A stretch of 64,000 bases of DNA, taken from NCBI RefSeq assembly GCF_021462225.1, contig NC_061800.1:9457002-9521001 (forward strand), given 5' to 3'. Positions 13,501 to 22,248 of the stretch are shown piece after piece. The stretch's first letter is position 1. Each line of letters begins with the position of its first letter. The notes beneath the pieces were generated by a model, which had not been told where the DNA came from, ran no database searches, and worked only from the letters and a program-made list of their open reading frames with translations. The DNA comes from Girardinichthys multiradiatus. Lineage: Eukaryota; Chordata; Actinopteri; Cyprinodontiformes; Goodeidae. The position numbers and the translations under genes were made by a program.

Positions 13501-15245
13501 AACTTCCACCTCCCTTCTCAAGGACAATGGCACTTCTATCAGTGTTGACAGTCTAATTCTCTCAAACACACTCAGACTTATATATATTCGCACCCTCAAG
13601 ATTCCACCGTACCTTTGCTAAATCTTTACTTATGTGTGTTGCTTAGCCCTGCTGAGTTTTTTTGTACTACTTTAGACTCAGAATAGAGTCTGAAATATGA
13701 TTTTTTTCCCTCCTATCTTACTTTACCTAAATGTGTGATTTCATTACTTTTCATACATTCTCAGAAGAATTACCAGCAAAAGCCAATTATTATTAGTATT
13801 TGAAAATTTTACTACAGCTGTTTTTACACCAATGACCAGAGATTTTTTGATTTCTTAGAAAGATTCATAGATATTTAGATTTCTTAGAAGGATTGTATTA
13901 CAACAATTTCATACCAGTGAAAGCCAAACATTATTAGTATTTAAAAGGTTTGGACCAATCAGTGACCCAGCTTCTCTACTTAGACTTCAGTGAGTGCCCA
14001 TGACTGTTACTATTTGAATGATGGGACCACAGCTGCCTCATACCAACGACCTCAAGGATTAATATTATCATTTTTCTTCTAGCACAGGATGAATTCCTTA
14101 CCACAGAGGACTTAATGAACTAATTACCTCTATTAGAAAGATTGGATTAGAACCAGCTCTTACCAGTAAACCCCCAAGGATTATTAATGTCATTTGATTT
14201 GTTTTTCTGTGTTTGATTTTCTGTATCATTGTAATGTTTTTCCTCAGCGCTTTGAGTGCATTGTTGCTGAAAAGCGCTATATAAATAAATTTAACTTGAC
14301 TTGACTTAATCTTGTTTTCTCTCAGTGGAATTTGGCCTCTGCTCCTGTTATAAATACTTGACTGCTCACAGAAGACATATTTTGAGTGATGTTGTCTTAA
14401 ATTATAGTTCATAATGAGATATAAGAGTCTTCTAAAATTGGCATTGACATGCAAGTTTAAATAGAAGCTGCATATAGTACCTTAATAAATTAGATGGACT
14501 GGTTTCTTTTTCTTGCCAAGAGACTGGCTTGCTGCGTCTAGAGATGACTGGACTGCTCCTGGGTAGGAGAAAAGTTTCATCCTTGAAATGAGAAGGTTCC
14601 TCCTGGTTTGGAACAGCAGCTGGTGAACGTTTTGAGTCCCTTTCATGGCCCGTGAGGTTGCTGTCATCATGGTGAACGTTGGCTTTCTCTCTGTTCTCAG
14701 GGTTATGTCTGGAGGTTTTGGAGATTTTGGTGCATTTCCTCCTTGTGAGCTGTTTTTGTGGATGTAAAAGGTTAAATGCTGTATTTGTTTCTTCTCCACT
14801 GATTTCTTGCGGTGACCAAAGCTGAGATGGGATAGAACCCAAATTGGTCGGCTCCAGGCTCTGGTTAGGAAAAGCTTCGGTTTGTTCTTAACAGGAAGCA
14901 AAACAAAGAGAAAAGAAGACAGGGTGATGAGAAGTCAGAAGGACAAACTAGGACAAACTGTAGTAAAACACAAAAACATTGCTTTTTACAAACAATTCAG
15001 AGTAACATTTTATTGTTCTTTTAGCTTCAGTCTGCTTCGGGATGACTAAGTCCAGTGTTAGTGCAGCTGAATGAATCCCTTAATTAACCTTTCAGTCTCT
15101 GTACTTCTGGTTTAAGAGTATGTAGAAGCTCACCTGAGCCTGCTGTAGGTCCAGTTGGAGGCGTTTGTGACTCTGCAGAGTCCAAACACCAGATGACATA
15201 CCCACATCTGTACGGAGAGGATGTCAACCTGTTGTAGCTTTCCAT
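864..15245 (-). CDS. rubcnl: rubcnl (Pacer) gene, 12 coding exons, 3' end outside window
   Basis: Twelve exons on the minus strand join without any stop into 1931 coding bases (643 codons plus two bases). All splice phases agree: 1,2,1,0,1,0,2,1,2,2,0,2. In the family, RUBCNL/Pacer is a cytosolic autophagy factor that binds UVRAG and the PI3KC3 complex and promotes autophagosome maturation; its C-terminal Rubicon-homology (RH) domain binds Rab7. The RH part is seen in exons 3118-3254 down to 864-925: a CAGCG zinc motif, LRYCEY, YFCDCCHS, then NWDFSRYSVSDFSKQLLDS. The phrase FSKQLLDS and the KENAHF-like motif earlier in the protein favour RUBCNL over RUBCN. The remaining RH cysteines (CxxC...CEFCQ in relatives) must lie before base 1. 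The gene is divergent from lrch1, as in human. The introns carry many transposons. Confidence 0.93.
1004..1480 (+). mobile_element. internally deleted Tc1/mariner element (477 bp)
   Basis: Matching ends (cagtgctgtgcaaaggtttt at the left, and its near inverse aaaacttttgcacagtactg at the right) are flanked by TA at 1002-1003 and 1481-1482, the TA duplication of this superfamily. The inverted match extends about 45 bases with few differences. The core at 1113-1310 is a remnant of a transposase C-terminus: WHPQSPDLNIIQ, with the catalytic Glu of PDLNIIE replaced by Gln, then a degraded RKTTSTEDMWLVLQDV. It is non-autonomous and lies inside a rubcnl intron. Confidence 0.85.
1491..1523. repeat. (CATA)n microsatellite
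   Basis: About eight tetranucleotide units, directly beside the right end of the Tc1 element and 36 bases from a rubcnl donor. Confidence 0.95.
1559..1679 (-). CDS. rubcnl: rubcnl coding exon 11
   Basis: The acceptor ttgcag and donor gtgagttg bound 121 bases, phase 2 in and 0 out. It encodes YSVSDFSKQLLDSVWCQPLF and continues to ...SKVKELERFR. The FSKQLLDS-x-W block is close to vertebrate Pacer and more distant from Rubicon (FSKDLL in the latter). Confidence 0.95.
2500..2577 (-). CDS. rubcnl: rubcnl coding exon 10 (CDCC zinc motif)
   Basis: The acceptor atatgacag and donor gtaaaata bound 78 bases, phase 2 in and 2 out. It encodes YFCDCCHSGSETVIPGRVLA followed by NWDFSR. The CxCC-H cluster and the IP-x-R-(V/I)-L-x2-WDF motif are hallmarks of the Rubicon-homology domain. 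Confidence 0.95.
2698..2737 (-). CDS. rubcnl: rubcnl coding exon 9 (micro-exon)
   Basis: This is a 40-base exon between acceptor ttctgcttccag and donor gtaagcaaa, phase 1 in and 2 out. It encodes RYIKKLRYCEYLGR, the conserved RYCEYLG motif of the RH domain. It is too short to be found by ORF length and is supported by motif, splice sites and phase. Confidence 0.93.
2925..2989 (-). CDS. rubcnl: rubcnl coding exon 8 (first RH zinc pair)
   Basis: The acceptor ttcctgttctag and donor gtgagtgt bound 65 bases, phase 2 in and 1 out. The product is RRSEVVALQHYLCAGCGTEV and then EP. The CxxC of CAGCG is the first zinc-binding pair of the Rubicon-homology domain. Confidence 0.93.
3118..3254 (-). CDS. 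rubcnl: rubcnl coding exon 7 (start of RH domain)
   Basis: The acceptor ctttgtttccactag is followed by CTGCCAGG (phase 0). The donor is gtcttaat after CATAG (phase 2); 137 bases. It contains EEIQLRARMRGSLNWTPP and then SFQIIFSVQPPHR, matching the family pattern EI-x-(K/R)-x-RMRG-x2-W-x-PP-x-FQI-(I/V)-F. The frame is intact. The donor gtcttaat is weaker than the others in the gene. Confidence 0.9.
4399..4600 (+). repeat. dispersed repeat, copy A
   Basis: It shares ccccagccatgggttacaac and the later block gttccaacatgg, in the same order and spacing range, with the reverse strand of 34760-34985. The family is not recognised, and the sequence between the shared blocks is diverged. Confidence 0.45.
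5505..5680 (-). CDS. rubcnl: rubcnl coding exon 6 (SAE..AQQL helix region)
   Basis: The acceptor cctttttctgaag and donor gtaaaaac bound 176 bases, phase 1 in and 0 out. It contains HSAECLAQQLVLEFKRKWLP and ends RQSLGSSLQE. This is the family's conserved block preceding the RH domain, with the pattern SAE-x2-A-x2-L-x3-F-(K/R)-x2-W. Confidence 0.92.
6302..6315 (-). promoter_or_regulatory. CTCF-like motif
   Basis: On the minus strand it reads accagcagggggag, one base from the usual CCAGCAGGGGGCG core of vertebrate CTCF sites. It lies in an intron of rubcnl. Motif match only. Confidence 0.3.
6481..6847 (-). CDS. rubcnl: rubcnl coding exon 5 (ENAHF motif)
   Basis: The acceptor attgtgcgtgcag gives phase 0; the donor gtgaaagc follows GAA-G (phase 1); 367 bases. 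It begins ENAHFVVVDMMLEVLEGVKW, matching the conserved ENAHF-(I/V)-x-DM block of RUBCNL and RUBCN. It ends in STDSGFEG, the counterpart of the family's Ser-rich SGYEG stretch. The middle (KQRISEQ... to ...DSKPQTK) is a variable hydrophilic linker. Confidence 0.9.
7915..8009 (-). CDS. rubcnl: rubcnl coding exon 4
   Basis: The acceptor ggttttgtttcag and donor gtctgtaac bound 95 bases with phase 1 in and 0 out. The product is GHSSTPHGKDRSCSDILD followed by LPADIFKTSCELDK. It leads directly into the conserved ENAHF segment of the next exon, which in the family follows a short acidic helix. Confidence 0.85.
8301..8315 (-). promoter_or_regulatory. CTCF-like motif
   Basis: On the minus strand it reads tggccactaggggga, an extended match to the CTCF core (TGGCCACTAGGGGGC). 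It lies about 200 bases downstream of a rubcnl exon, in the intron. Motif match only. Confidence 0.38.
8504..8775 (-). CDS. rubcnl: rubcnl coding exon 3
   Basis: The acceptor actcctcctag accepts phase 2 (AG+C gives Ser) and the donor gtaaaatg leaves phase 1; 272 bases. The product starts SMDLSSASSGSSSFEQ and ends ...ITPDRTG. It is Ser/Lys-rich linker sequence with no recognised fold. The intron between this exon and the previous one is 5.7 kb and holds the 12722-14307 retroelement and a SINE. An additional small exon in that intron cannot be excluded. Confidence 0.75.
8985..9095 (+). repeat. short dispersed repeat fragment
   Basis: It contains gaacacgcaaactccatgca, then ggccaggaatttaatccatg, then gcaaccactgtaccaccatg. 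This is the order of blocks in a very common fish repeat with a tRNA-like or LINE 3' part. It is degraded and truncated. Confidence 0.45.
10763..10952 (+). repeat. tRNA-derived SINE, copy 1
   Basis: The head has an A-box-like tggtggcgcagga and a B box ggtttgagtcc at 10833-10843. It is followed by the family body (tgttgcatgtctt...ctatttcctgt...aataaaggccactagtgccg) and an A-rich end. The same family occurs at 51880, 53870, 55661 and 56550. Confidence 0.8.
12851..13207 (+). CDS. 118-aa one-pass membrane protein of unknown family, element-borne
   Basis: The start ATGG has A at -3, a good Kozak context, and the frame is intact to TGA. The N-terminal ~40 residues are amphipathic (MDLVSWSLNVIDQFSGY, then TTTSVEDLEN). 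Residues ~41-64 form a strong hydrophobic segment with a GVGG motif (55-58), followed by a basic RVIRK stop-transfer-like stretch. The C-terminus has an internal 10-residue repeat (EQNRKLDAI at 98-106 and EQNRSLAAI at 108-116) in a helical, possibly coiled-coil region. The predicted topology is a single membrane anchor with a helical tail. There is no signal peptide, enzyme motif or nucleic-acid-binding motif. I do not recognise the family. Its place between a 5' leader and a LINE tail inside a clean target duplication says it belongs to the retroelement, not to the host gene. Confidence 0.6.
   Translation: MDLVSWSLNVIDQFSGYTMDSWQQWKIVCLTTTSVEDLENVYIFGLLITGFLLFGVGGYLAYRVIRKTWAAVQSIPKLPAMLDGVCRAINTQTEMFREQNRKLDAIIEQNRSLAAIGL
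13771..14195 (+). repeat. four degenerate ~130-bp units
   Basis: Blocks taccagcaaaagccaattat (13771), taccagtgaaagccaaacat (13912), taccaacgacctcaaggatt (14041) and taccagtaaacccccaagga (14161) each lead into a tTATTa-rich stretch. They are separated by 141, 129 and 120 bases. A ttagaaagatt-like block lies between several of them. Confidence 0.55.
14481..14886 (-). CDS. rubcnl: rubcnl coding exon 2
   Basis: The acceptor tgcttcctgttaag gives phase 1 and the donor gtactat gives phase 2; 406 bases. Translation begins EQTEAFPNQSLEPTNLGS and is hydrophilic and rich in Ser, Lys and Glu, fitting a disordered linker region. The frame is fully open, and a second overlapping minus-strand frame of similar length is a shadow. 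No domain is recognised here; assignment rests on splice phase, position and open frame. Confidence 0.72.
15134..15245 (-). CDS. rubcnl: rubcnl coding exon 1 (start codon)
   Basis: The acceptor ttccatacag is followed immediately by ATGG, so the start codon opens the exon. The exon encodes MESYNRLTSSPYRCGY... through ...PTAGS plus one base (37 codons, phase 1 out) and ends at donor gtgagctt. An upstream in-frame ATG sits in the intron, so the ATG at the exon boundary is the likely start. The segment is low in recognisable domains, as expected for the poorly conserved N-terminal half of Pacer. Confidence 0.75.
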
Positions 15246-15859
15246 CTGTATGGAAGATAGAAAGTGTTTCCTAATCACAACAGTTTTGCTGCAAGCTTCC
15301 TTTATTTAACTGTTTAGTAACAACAGCTGTCATAAATAAATGTCTCCATTGCCTCAGAAACACAAAATTTCCCACTTATGTACAACCTATGTGTGCAAAA
15401 ACGTCCCAATTTCTTTCTTCCTGTTCAAGAGATTTACGAACACGGCACAGGCTGTTTGTCACATTCTGGAACTGATCAGAATAACACTGTACAACACCTT
15501 TCACACTTAACGTCTAAAGGTTACACTACTAAAGTCTATTTGAATCTTTATGAAGGCCATATCTGAGGAGGGTTTTTCCACACAGGTTACTAAAATAATT
15601 TAGCTGTAATTCAATACTGGGACTCCCTGTATGAAGCAAGAAATAACTCTGAATCATTTAGCAATTAAAACATGCATCAGGGGTTACACTTGCTCGGTTC
15701 CAAGGTAGAAAGTGCGAATTTAGTAGTTCACGAGTGACCCCATTTGCATATATCTCACTTTTACATAGCTGCTGGTCTTCTGTTCAGTTTGTGCTTTGAG
15801 TTCTAGCATTAAAGACATACAAAACTGGGAGTTTGGACTGACCCAGTGATGTGAAAAAA

Positions 15860-16665
15860 TAGAACACCCCATTAAATATTCACTTCTTGTTAAATGTTAA
15901 ATGTTTTTATTTATCTCTGGAGAAGAAGATGATTTATTTACAGATAAACACCTAAATGAACCTTGATTTACTCATCCAGCAAACATGTGTATTCTACCTA
16001 AAGAAATAGGACACCCAACTCCTAATAGCTAGTCCTTTGTTTAGCGTTTGGATGAAATAACTTCAATTAGATGCTACTTGTACCTATCTACCAGTCTTTG
16101 ACAATAGCATTAGGGAAGTTTTGCGCTACTCCCCACATTTAGCTGTTTGAGGGCTTTCTTGCATGCACAGCCAGTTACAAGTCACAACACAGAATATTTG
16201 TGTGTTAAAGCTCTGGGCTTTGACTCAGCCCGTAAACCTCAGGCAGTCCTTGGTGGATTTACTGGTATATTTTGCAGCATTGCTATGTTGCAGGGTGCAT
16301 TAATGCTTCAGCTTTAATATTTTTATAGATGGCCACACAATTTTCTCAAACACCTCTGTATAAATGGTAAAATTGTGGATTCTTAGATGGCGAGCAGACC
16401 AGGTGCTGCTGCTGTAAAGCATCCCCAAACTATGACACTCCCAGCTCTGTGACTCACTGTTGGTATGAGGATTTTTTTTCCTGGAATGCTGTGTTGATTT
16501 ATGTCAAACATGTCCTTTAATCTGGTGTCCAAATAATTCAATAGTCCTCTGTACTGAGGACATTATTCTGAAAGTATTTTTCTGTGTTCTTTCTGATAAA
16601 CTTCCATCTTCCAGGCCTTCATGTTATTCTTAGAGAACAACGGTTTCCTTCTTCAACACCTCCAA
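15860..16665 (-). mobile_element. degenerate Tc1-like transposon
   Basis: The plus-strand text contains the ordered blocks of a Tc1-like transposase read backwards: gctctgggctttgactcagc, tttggtggatttactggtat-like, catccccaaactatgacact, gttggtatgaggattttttt, aaacatgtcctttaatctgg, and finally cttagagaacaacggtttcc. No open frame survives and the ends are unclear. Confidence 0.55.
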
Positions 16666-17089
16666 TGAAAGTTAAAAGGGTTTTTCTTCTGCTCTTATTG
16701 TTGATTCATATTACAGTATTAATACAGTATTTGGAATAGCTATATATGCAGATATTATCGGTAATTGCAAATTGATTTCCTTTGTGCCTTTAAATCTAAG
16801 ATGTGTGAAACCTCGTACAGCTCTTTGGGTTACATGTAATGTAAACATTTTTGATAAAACAGCACTTATAAAACAGAGCACTGTCCAAACAAGTTCTCCC
16901 TCGATAAATAAAGAAATGCTTATGTGAGCAGAGTGGGCCGTAAGCCTGAACAACCGTGGAAAAGCACTAAGCTTGAGGCTCATAGACTTTATCATAAGGA
17001 GTTTTTCAGCTCTTTTAATGAGTTGTCGAAAAATGCTGGAACCAGTTATTTTGCAAACCTCATCAAATAAAAAGGAAAACACTCCTATT

Positions 17090-18470
17090 ATTGGACACAA
17101 TCTCTTTCTTCTATGAGTGTTTTTACAAATGCAGATTTCAATTTCTTTTTATATTATTTCAAAGACAAAGTTGTTGGCATCAGGATCCTGTATCTCTCCT
17201 ACATCGTCCCGCTGTCTGGATTCTTCCTCTCTCACCACCAAAACATGGTCCTCTTTCACCCAAGTGTCAAAACAAGACATTAAAGCCCTCTTGGGTCAAC
17301 TGAAATTGTGTTTTAGCCCCCTTGATGTCCTCCCTACATCTTTTTTCGTGGACATATTTAACAGTATTGGCTCCAGTGTTGTAAAACTGTTCTGGCTACT
17401 TGCCATATTTTTTAAAAAGCTTTTTAATAGCAAGGGGCTCTGGGTTTTTTCTCTTTCTGACAGGAATAGAAGGCTTTAGCAGAACAACTAAACCGCTTTT
17501 TGGAGTAAAAAAGACATGGACCATGGATAGCTTCCAATGTGGTTTTCGCCAACTGCACTCCACAGAGGCAGCATTAAGAAATGTGACTACAGTGACTTTC
17601 TGATGGCAGCTGACACTGGAAACTATACTGTGCTGGTTTTATTGGACCTAACATCAACCTTTGACACCATGAATCACACTGTTATTATCAATAGACTTAG
17701 AGACCTGTTTAGCATTTTGTGTTGTGTTAAATGTGTTCACTTCTTATTTGTCAGAAAGGTCTTTTACTGTTTTTATGAATCCGGTTTACCTGTGGGGAAC
17801 CTTAAGGTTTAGCTTTGGGCCCAATCCTCTTTTTATTGTATTTATATTTTTTAGGAGATATCCTAAAATACAAAAACGATGTGCTATTTCATCTGAATGC
17901 TGATGACATATAATTGTATTGTTCTTTTCAAACATCTGAGATCTACTATCTGTCTGAACTCAGCAACTGTGCGTCGGAAATAAAACCATGGCTGCACAAC
18001 AACTGTCTGTCTGAAGTCTTTTCCCCTGATGAAAAAAATCCTTTAAACAGGCAGCATCTCACTTCTTTAGCTCCTAATGTGAATTGTAGTCTCAGAAATC
18101 TGTAAAATGGTACTTCGTAACTGGTTTTATCATTTAAGAAACATTTCTTAGCTGAGATCCTTTGTGTCAAGGACTGAACTAGAGATGATTCTTTACTCTT
18201 TTATTTCCTCTCATTTAGACTATTATAAGACAGTCATAATTAGTCTTTTTACTTGTTTAAACATAACCTCCTTGACTTTCCTACATTGTCCACTTCCCCC
18301 ATGTGAACTTGAGGAGTAATTTTATAATCTTGGTTTCAGCCTTTAGGGCAGTTCATGGCCAGGACCCTAAATATATTGTGGACCTTTCTGGAGCCTCTGT
18401 TTCCGAGGACTCGGAGGTCTTTGAATTAAATGTTGAGGCTGGTATTATTATAGGTTTTAGTTTATGTAAC
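17090..18470 (+). pseudogene. L2-like LINE reverse transcriptase relic
   Basis: Frames at 17520-17812 read FQCGFRQLHSTEAALRNVT, then MAADTGNYTVLVLLDLTSTF DTMNHTVIINRL in a shifted frame, the classic RT palm region (LLDL-x-x-(A/T)FDTVDH). The YADD box survives as NADDI-stop-LYCSF near 17896-17925. Later pieces include FISSHLDYYKTVIISL and AVHGQDPKYIVDL. Many stops and frameshifts make it dead. It is one half of the LINE content upstream of rubcnl's coding exons. Confidence 0.75.
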
Positions 18471-19439
18471 TGACTTTTTTAAAAGAAACTTTATGAATAA
18501 AGGATAAGCTTTATGGCAGTGAAAAGGAAAAAAAAAACGAGACACTGATGTGTACTATTGATGTTTTCGAATCTCTCTTTCAGTTTTTATTCATTTAGAA
18601 ACTAAAGATAATAACAGATTCAGAGTTGACATTTAAGCTACCCCGCAGTTTGTGGTATATGTCTGATTCTCCTCTTTGGGAAGCTTGTTACTCTTTCTAC
18701 AGGAAGTGAATGTGGATGGGAGGAAGGCTACGCTCTTGAACTTCATCAGACCATAATACTGAACATAAGTGAGTTAAATCGTTTTTGAGCTACAGTCCAT
18801 CCTTGCTTAGAAAGACTAAGGGTCTTCACGTACCTCTCTGTGTCCGAGGAAACCAACATGCACATGTTCTGATTGGTTCTCGTCAGAGCCGGCCTAAGGC
18901 CAAAGTGAACTAAGCCACTACCCCTAGACCATCAGTGGCCTCCCAAAAATGCTTAAATTTTAACACAGACCATAAATCAAATTTTTGAAATGTATTGATA
19001 AAGAAATAGAATACTATTAAATATGACTTGCTGGTTTCAGTATACTTAAATGTAAAAAAGATTTTAAATTTCTTTAAATTTAAGCTTAAAAGGAACTGGC
19101 AGGTTTACTTTGTACAAGTACAAAGAACATCTTCATTGTCTGCTTGTCATATTCACATTGTTACAACCTGATGCTACGAGTTTAACCTGTTCTTAGCAAG
19201 AGGAGGGGGCCCAAATCAAACTCTGCTCAAGGCCCCATTAAAACATGGGCCAGCCATGGTAACATTTTGGGGTCACGCATGTGGCATTAATGCCCTAGTT
19301 TGTCAAAAAAAAAAAAGAACAAAGAGTTTCTTGGGCTGTTTTTATGTCCTTGTTCACAAAGTGTTGTACATATAGAAAATAACATAAAACAAAAGAAACC
19401 TGATAAATTAGAGGCAAGCTAAAATAGATATGTTTTAAT

Positions 19440-19975
19440 AAAAATGTTTAAATATGTTAAAATAGAGCCATCCTCTCATGATGTGCAAAATGTTTTAGCA
19501 AATAAATGCATGTTAAGAAGATTCTTAAATTCAAAGAGTGACGAAGCTTGTCTGACATCCAAAGACAGATCATTCTACATCTTTGGGGCAGCTACAGTGA
19601 AAGCACGCTCACCTCTAAGTTTACATTTAGTTCTTGGCACATTAAGGAGCTGCTGGTCATCAGACCTGAGGGAGTAGGCATCTATATGCGGTTTTAGGAG
19701 TTCAGTGAAGTGAAGGGCGGCAAGTCCATTAAGAGATTTAAAAGCAAATAACAGAACTTTAAAACAGATCCTGAAATGTAGAGGTAGCCAATGAAGTGAA
19801 ATTAAAATGGAGGTAATGTGTTCAGACTTTCTTGTTCCAGTTAAAAGTCGTGCTGCAGCATTTTGCACAACCTGCAGGCGCCTAATAGACGCATTGCTAA
19901 CTCCAAAATAAAGTGTATGGCACAAATAAAAATGGGACACACATCTGTCAGGAATGTTTCCGAAACCTTGTTTAG
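19440..19975 (-). pseudogene. L2-like LINE 3' coding end
   Basis: The open minus-strand stretch at 19575-19940 contains RRLQVVQNAAARLLTGTRKS, HITSILISLHWLPL, FKSLNGLAALHFTELLKPH and GERAFTVAAPKM. This is the conserved C-terminal end of L2/Rex1-type ORF2. The usual Trp after APKL is a TAG stop here, and in-frame sequence continues beyond it as NDLSLDVRQASSLFEFKNLL. It is 5'-truncated and lies near the other LINE relic in the opposite orientation. Confidence 0.82.
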
Positions 19976-20436
19976 TCTAAGCCATGGAGAATTAAAAGGA
20001 GTTTTGAAGGAAACAAGGAATCCGACTCAGCTCTAACAGGTAACCGGTGAGTGTATGTTGTTGACCATTAACCTTCTTCATCCAAATGCTGATTTTGCGT
20101 TTTAAGCTAAAAACTTTGTGAAATATTGTCAGGGTCCACTGTGGAATTTCAGACTGTGGGCTTTAAAACAATCAACAAAATGAAGAAACATTCTAAATAA
20201 AGTTTTTTCTTTGGTAGATCTGGTCTTCACTGTTTGACTATCAGATTTAATTTTAATTCTGTTTTCAATCGTAGAAGTGACACTTCACAGCTTCCTGTAA
20301 GAGTGCAGCTGTCGGCTACAACTGTGAAGGATAACATCTTTAAAATTTCCTTCTTCTGTTTCTTTTAAACCAAAAGAAAAACAATGTCCATCCCAGCAGA
20401 AAGCAGCTGCTGCCCAGCACACAAAGCATTACTCAC

Positions 20437-20522
20437 CGTGCCGTGGACTCCTGACCTCTGGCACCGAGGAAACCTGTTAGAGTCCAGCAAGACAACTCAA
20501 GATGCTTCTTATCCACTGAATG
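20437..20522 (-). other. rubcnl: probable non-coding 5' exon of rubcnl
   Basis: Read on the minus strand, a good acceptor (pyrimidine run ending tttctgcag) precedes 86 bases that end at a strong donor, gtgagtaat. The 86 bases contain no ATG, so the exon would be 5' untranslated sequence, spliced to the exon at 15134-15245 that opens with ATG. It could equally be the 3' part of the true first exon if the acceptor is not used. The transcription start is not identified. Confidence 0.4.
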
Positions 20523-22190
20523 CTGCAGAAAGGAAGACCGGCGGTTGATTAGCACTTCCTGTATTCAACACTGCAGTGTGCCTTCTGTGGTTAAACACAC
20601 AGTAATGTTTTTCCTTACAGCAGAGAGGCCAAAACGCTTTAGGTCTTCTTCACCTCCTTTTACTAGAGTAACAGAACTGACCACAAATATTCCAACATGT
20701 ACTTAGACTGTAAAATCCATTTTACTCATCTGGAATATAAAAGGGTTAAAATAACACGAACAGCCTCAGTGACATTAAGACAGCCTTTCCTTTTGAGGTC
20801 AGTTTTTTTGAAATACCACAGATCAAGTGGCAGGCTATGTTCAGCAGAAATGTTTGTCATGAAGCTTCTCAGTGCTCAGTGGGTTGCTGGGGTGCCACAT
20901 CTGCTGTCAGTCGCTGGCTCTGAAAGAGGAAGTTTTATTTAATGTCAAGTATCAATAGTTTTAGATCCACCCGATGTTCCTATGAAAAGAAAAAAGCGGA
21001 AACAATCCAGATTCAACGTCTCTGTTAGGAAATGTGTCCTGCAGCCTGAAAGCTGCCACAGAGGGTATCCTCCATAAGGCCATTAGGTAAAAGTCTAGAG
21101 ATGTTTTCTAAAACTGCACACTTTAGGACATTTGAAGACAAAGGAGATCATACACTGTAGAGCAAATTGAGTCATTTTTAGAAAGGGTTAGGGTTAGGGT
21201 TAATTAGCATAATTAAGGTAAAAATGTTCTCTGCGAAATCAGGACAGTTTTCAGAAGTGAGAAAATCCTGAGTACAACGGGAACATTCAAATCAAAAGGC
21301 GATTATTTTGGAAAATATTTTTGAGAACATTTTTACAAAATGGACGGCATTATATGAGAAGGGAACAATTTTTGGAAATGTAAAATGTTTTAAAGCTACT
21401 ACTTTTTCCAAGTCGGGGTTCTTTAAAGGATCACAAAACATTTTAAGGAAGTGGAGACATTTTTAAAGGACAAAATCTATTTTAGTCTCTCAGGATAATC
21501 TACAAAAATCTTATTTTCAGAAATTAAAGATGTAATACCCTGTAAAAAATGTTCTTGGGGGGTAAAAGCTAGTTTTCAGAATTCAACAAATATTTTCAGT
21601 GGATATTTAAAAACAATATATGGCCAGTTGCATTGCTGTTATTTCTTTTGTTTTTGTAAAATGACAGATATAAACATTTTTCAGTGAAAGCTCTGTCTGA
21701 GGGGTGAAGCCTACAATTAAAAACCAGATTGAAATAGGAGTTTGTTAAAATTTTATTTTCTGAAAGTTAAAAAAATATCCAGCAATGTAACATACCTAAG
21801 AAAGTTGTTTTCCTTGTTATATTTGGAAAAATACATATCTCCAGACTTTTTCATTGGACGGGCCATCAGAAGAATAAAGCCTGAAATTAAAACCCGGTTA
21901 ACATCAGGGATAGTTAGTGTGTATGGTCAATAAACATACTCACAGCTGTACCAGTGTGATGGCACATATAAGTAATCGGTGATCAGCAGTGCCGGCGTGC
22001 TGATCCAAGCTTGTCATAGAATCAGCTGACATAGCACTAACACTATGCTCTGAAGCCTTCTCACACACAGAGACACACAGCCAGCATGCACACAGATAGT
22101 GGTAAAAAGAGGTTTCTTAACTACAATACAAATTAGCCTTTCTCACGTAAATGCTTTTGACCCATTTTCTTACTTTTAGTAGACTACAAA
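20523..22190. other. intergenic or 5' intronic DNA, little recognised
   Basis: This is AT-rich sequence without coding signal or transposon termini that I can name. It holds a short telomere-like run at 21185-21202. Confidence 0.5.
21185..21202 (+). repeat. interstitial telomere-like run
   Basis: Three consecutive GGGTTA units. Too short to be functional on its own. Confidence 0.8.
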
Positions 22191-22194
22191 ACAA

Positions 22195-22248
22195 TGTTGA
22201 AGTCCATCTGAAAGTGTCATTAGTGACACTTTCAGATGGACCTCAACA
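22195..22248. repeat. 25-bp inverted repeat with 4-base loop
   Basis: Arms 22195-22219 and 22224-22248 pair at 24 of 25 positions around the loop ttag. On the minus strand the single mismatch becomes a U-G wobble. It could be an extruding palindrome, the remnant of a small MITE, or a short RNA hairpin; the loop is short for a microRNA precursor. Confidence 0.85.

Larger units (their letters stand above)
12722..14307 (+). mobile_element. non-autonomous LINE-tailed retroelement with small membrane-protein ORF
   Basis: A perfect 13-base direct repeat (aatcttgttttct, 12709-12721 and 14308-14320) flanks 1586 bases. The 3' end has an L2-like LINE tail: cagcgctttgagtgc, gaaaagcgctatataaataa, then an aacttgacttgactt repeat instead of poly(A). 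A ~130-base leader precedes an intact 118-codon frame (12851-13207). The 3' half has four degenerate units starting near 13771, 13912, 14041 and 14161. It carries no reverse transcriptase, endonuclease or transposase motif. Inference: it was mobilised by an L2-like LINE that recognises the tail. The intact frame and clean duplication suggest a fairly young insertion. It sits in a rubcnl intron, opposite to transcription. Confidence 0.75.

Noticed and set aside
18890..19260. Possible hAT MITE (cagagccggccta ... gggccagccatgg)
   Set aside because: The ends match only over a few bases and no target duplication was found.
21185..21202. Chromosome end or fusion point
   Set aside because: Only three TTAGGG units, inside unique sequence. 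The similar stretch at 54940-55030 belongs to a dispersed repeat.
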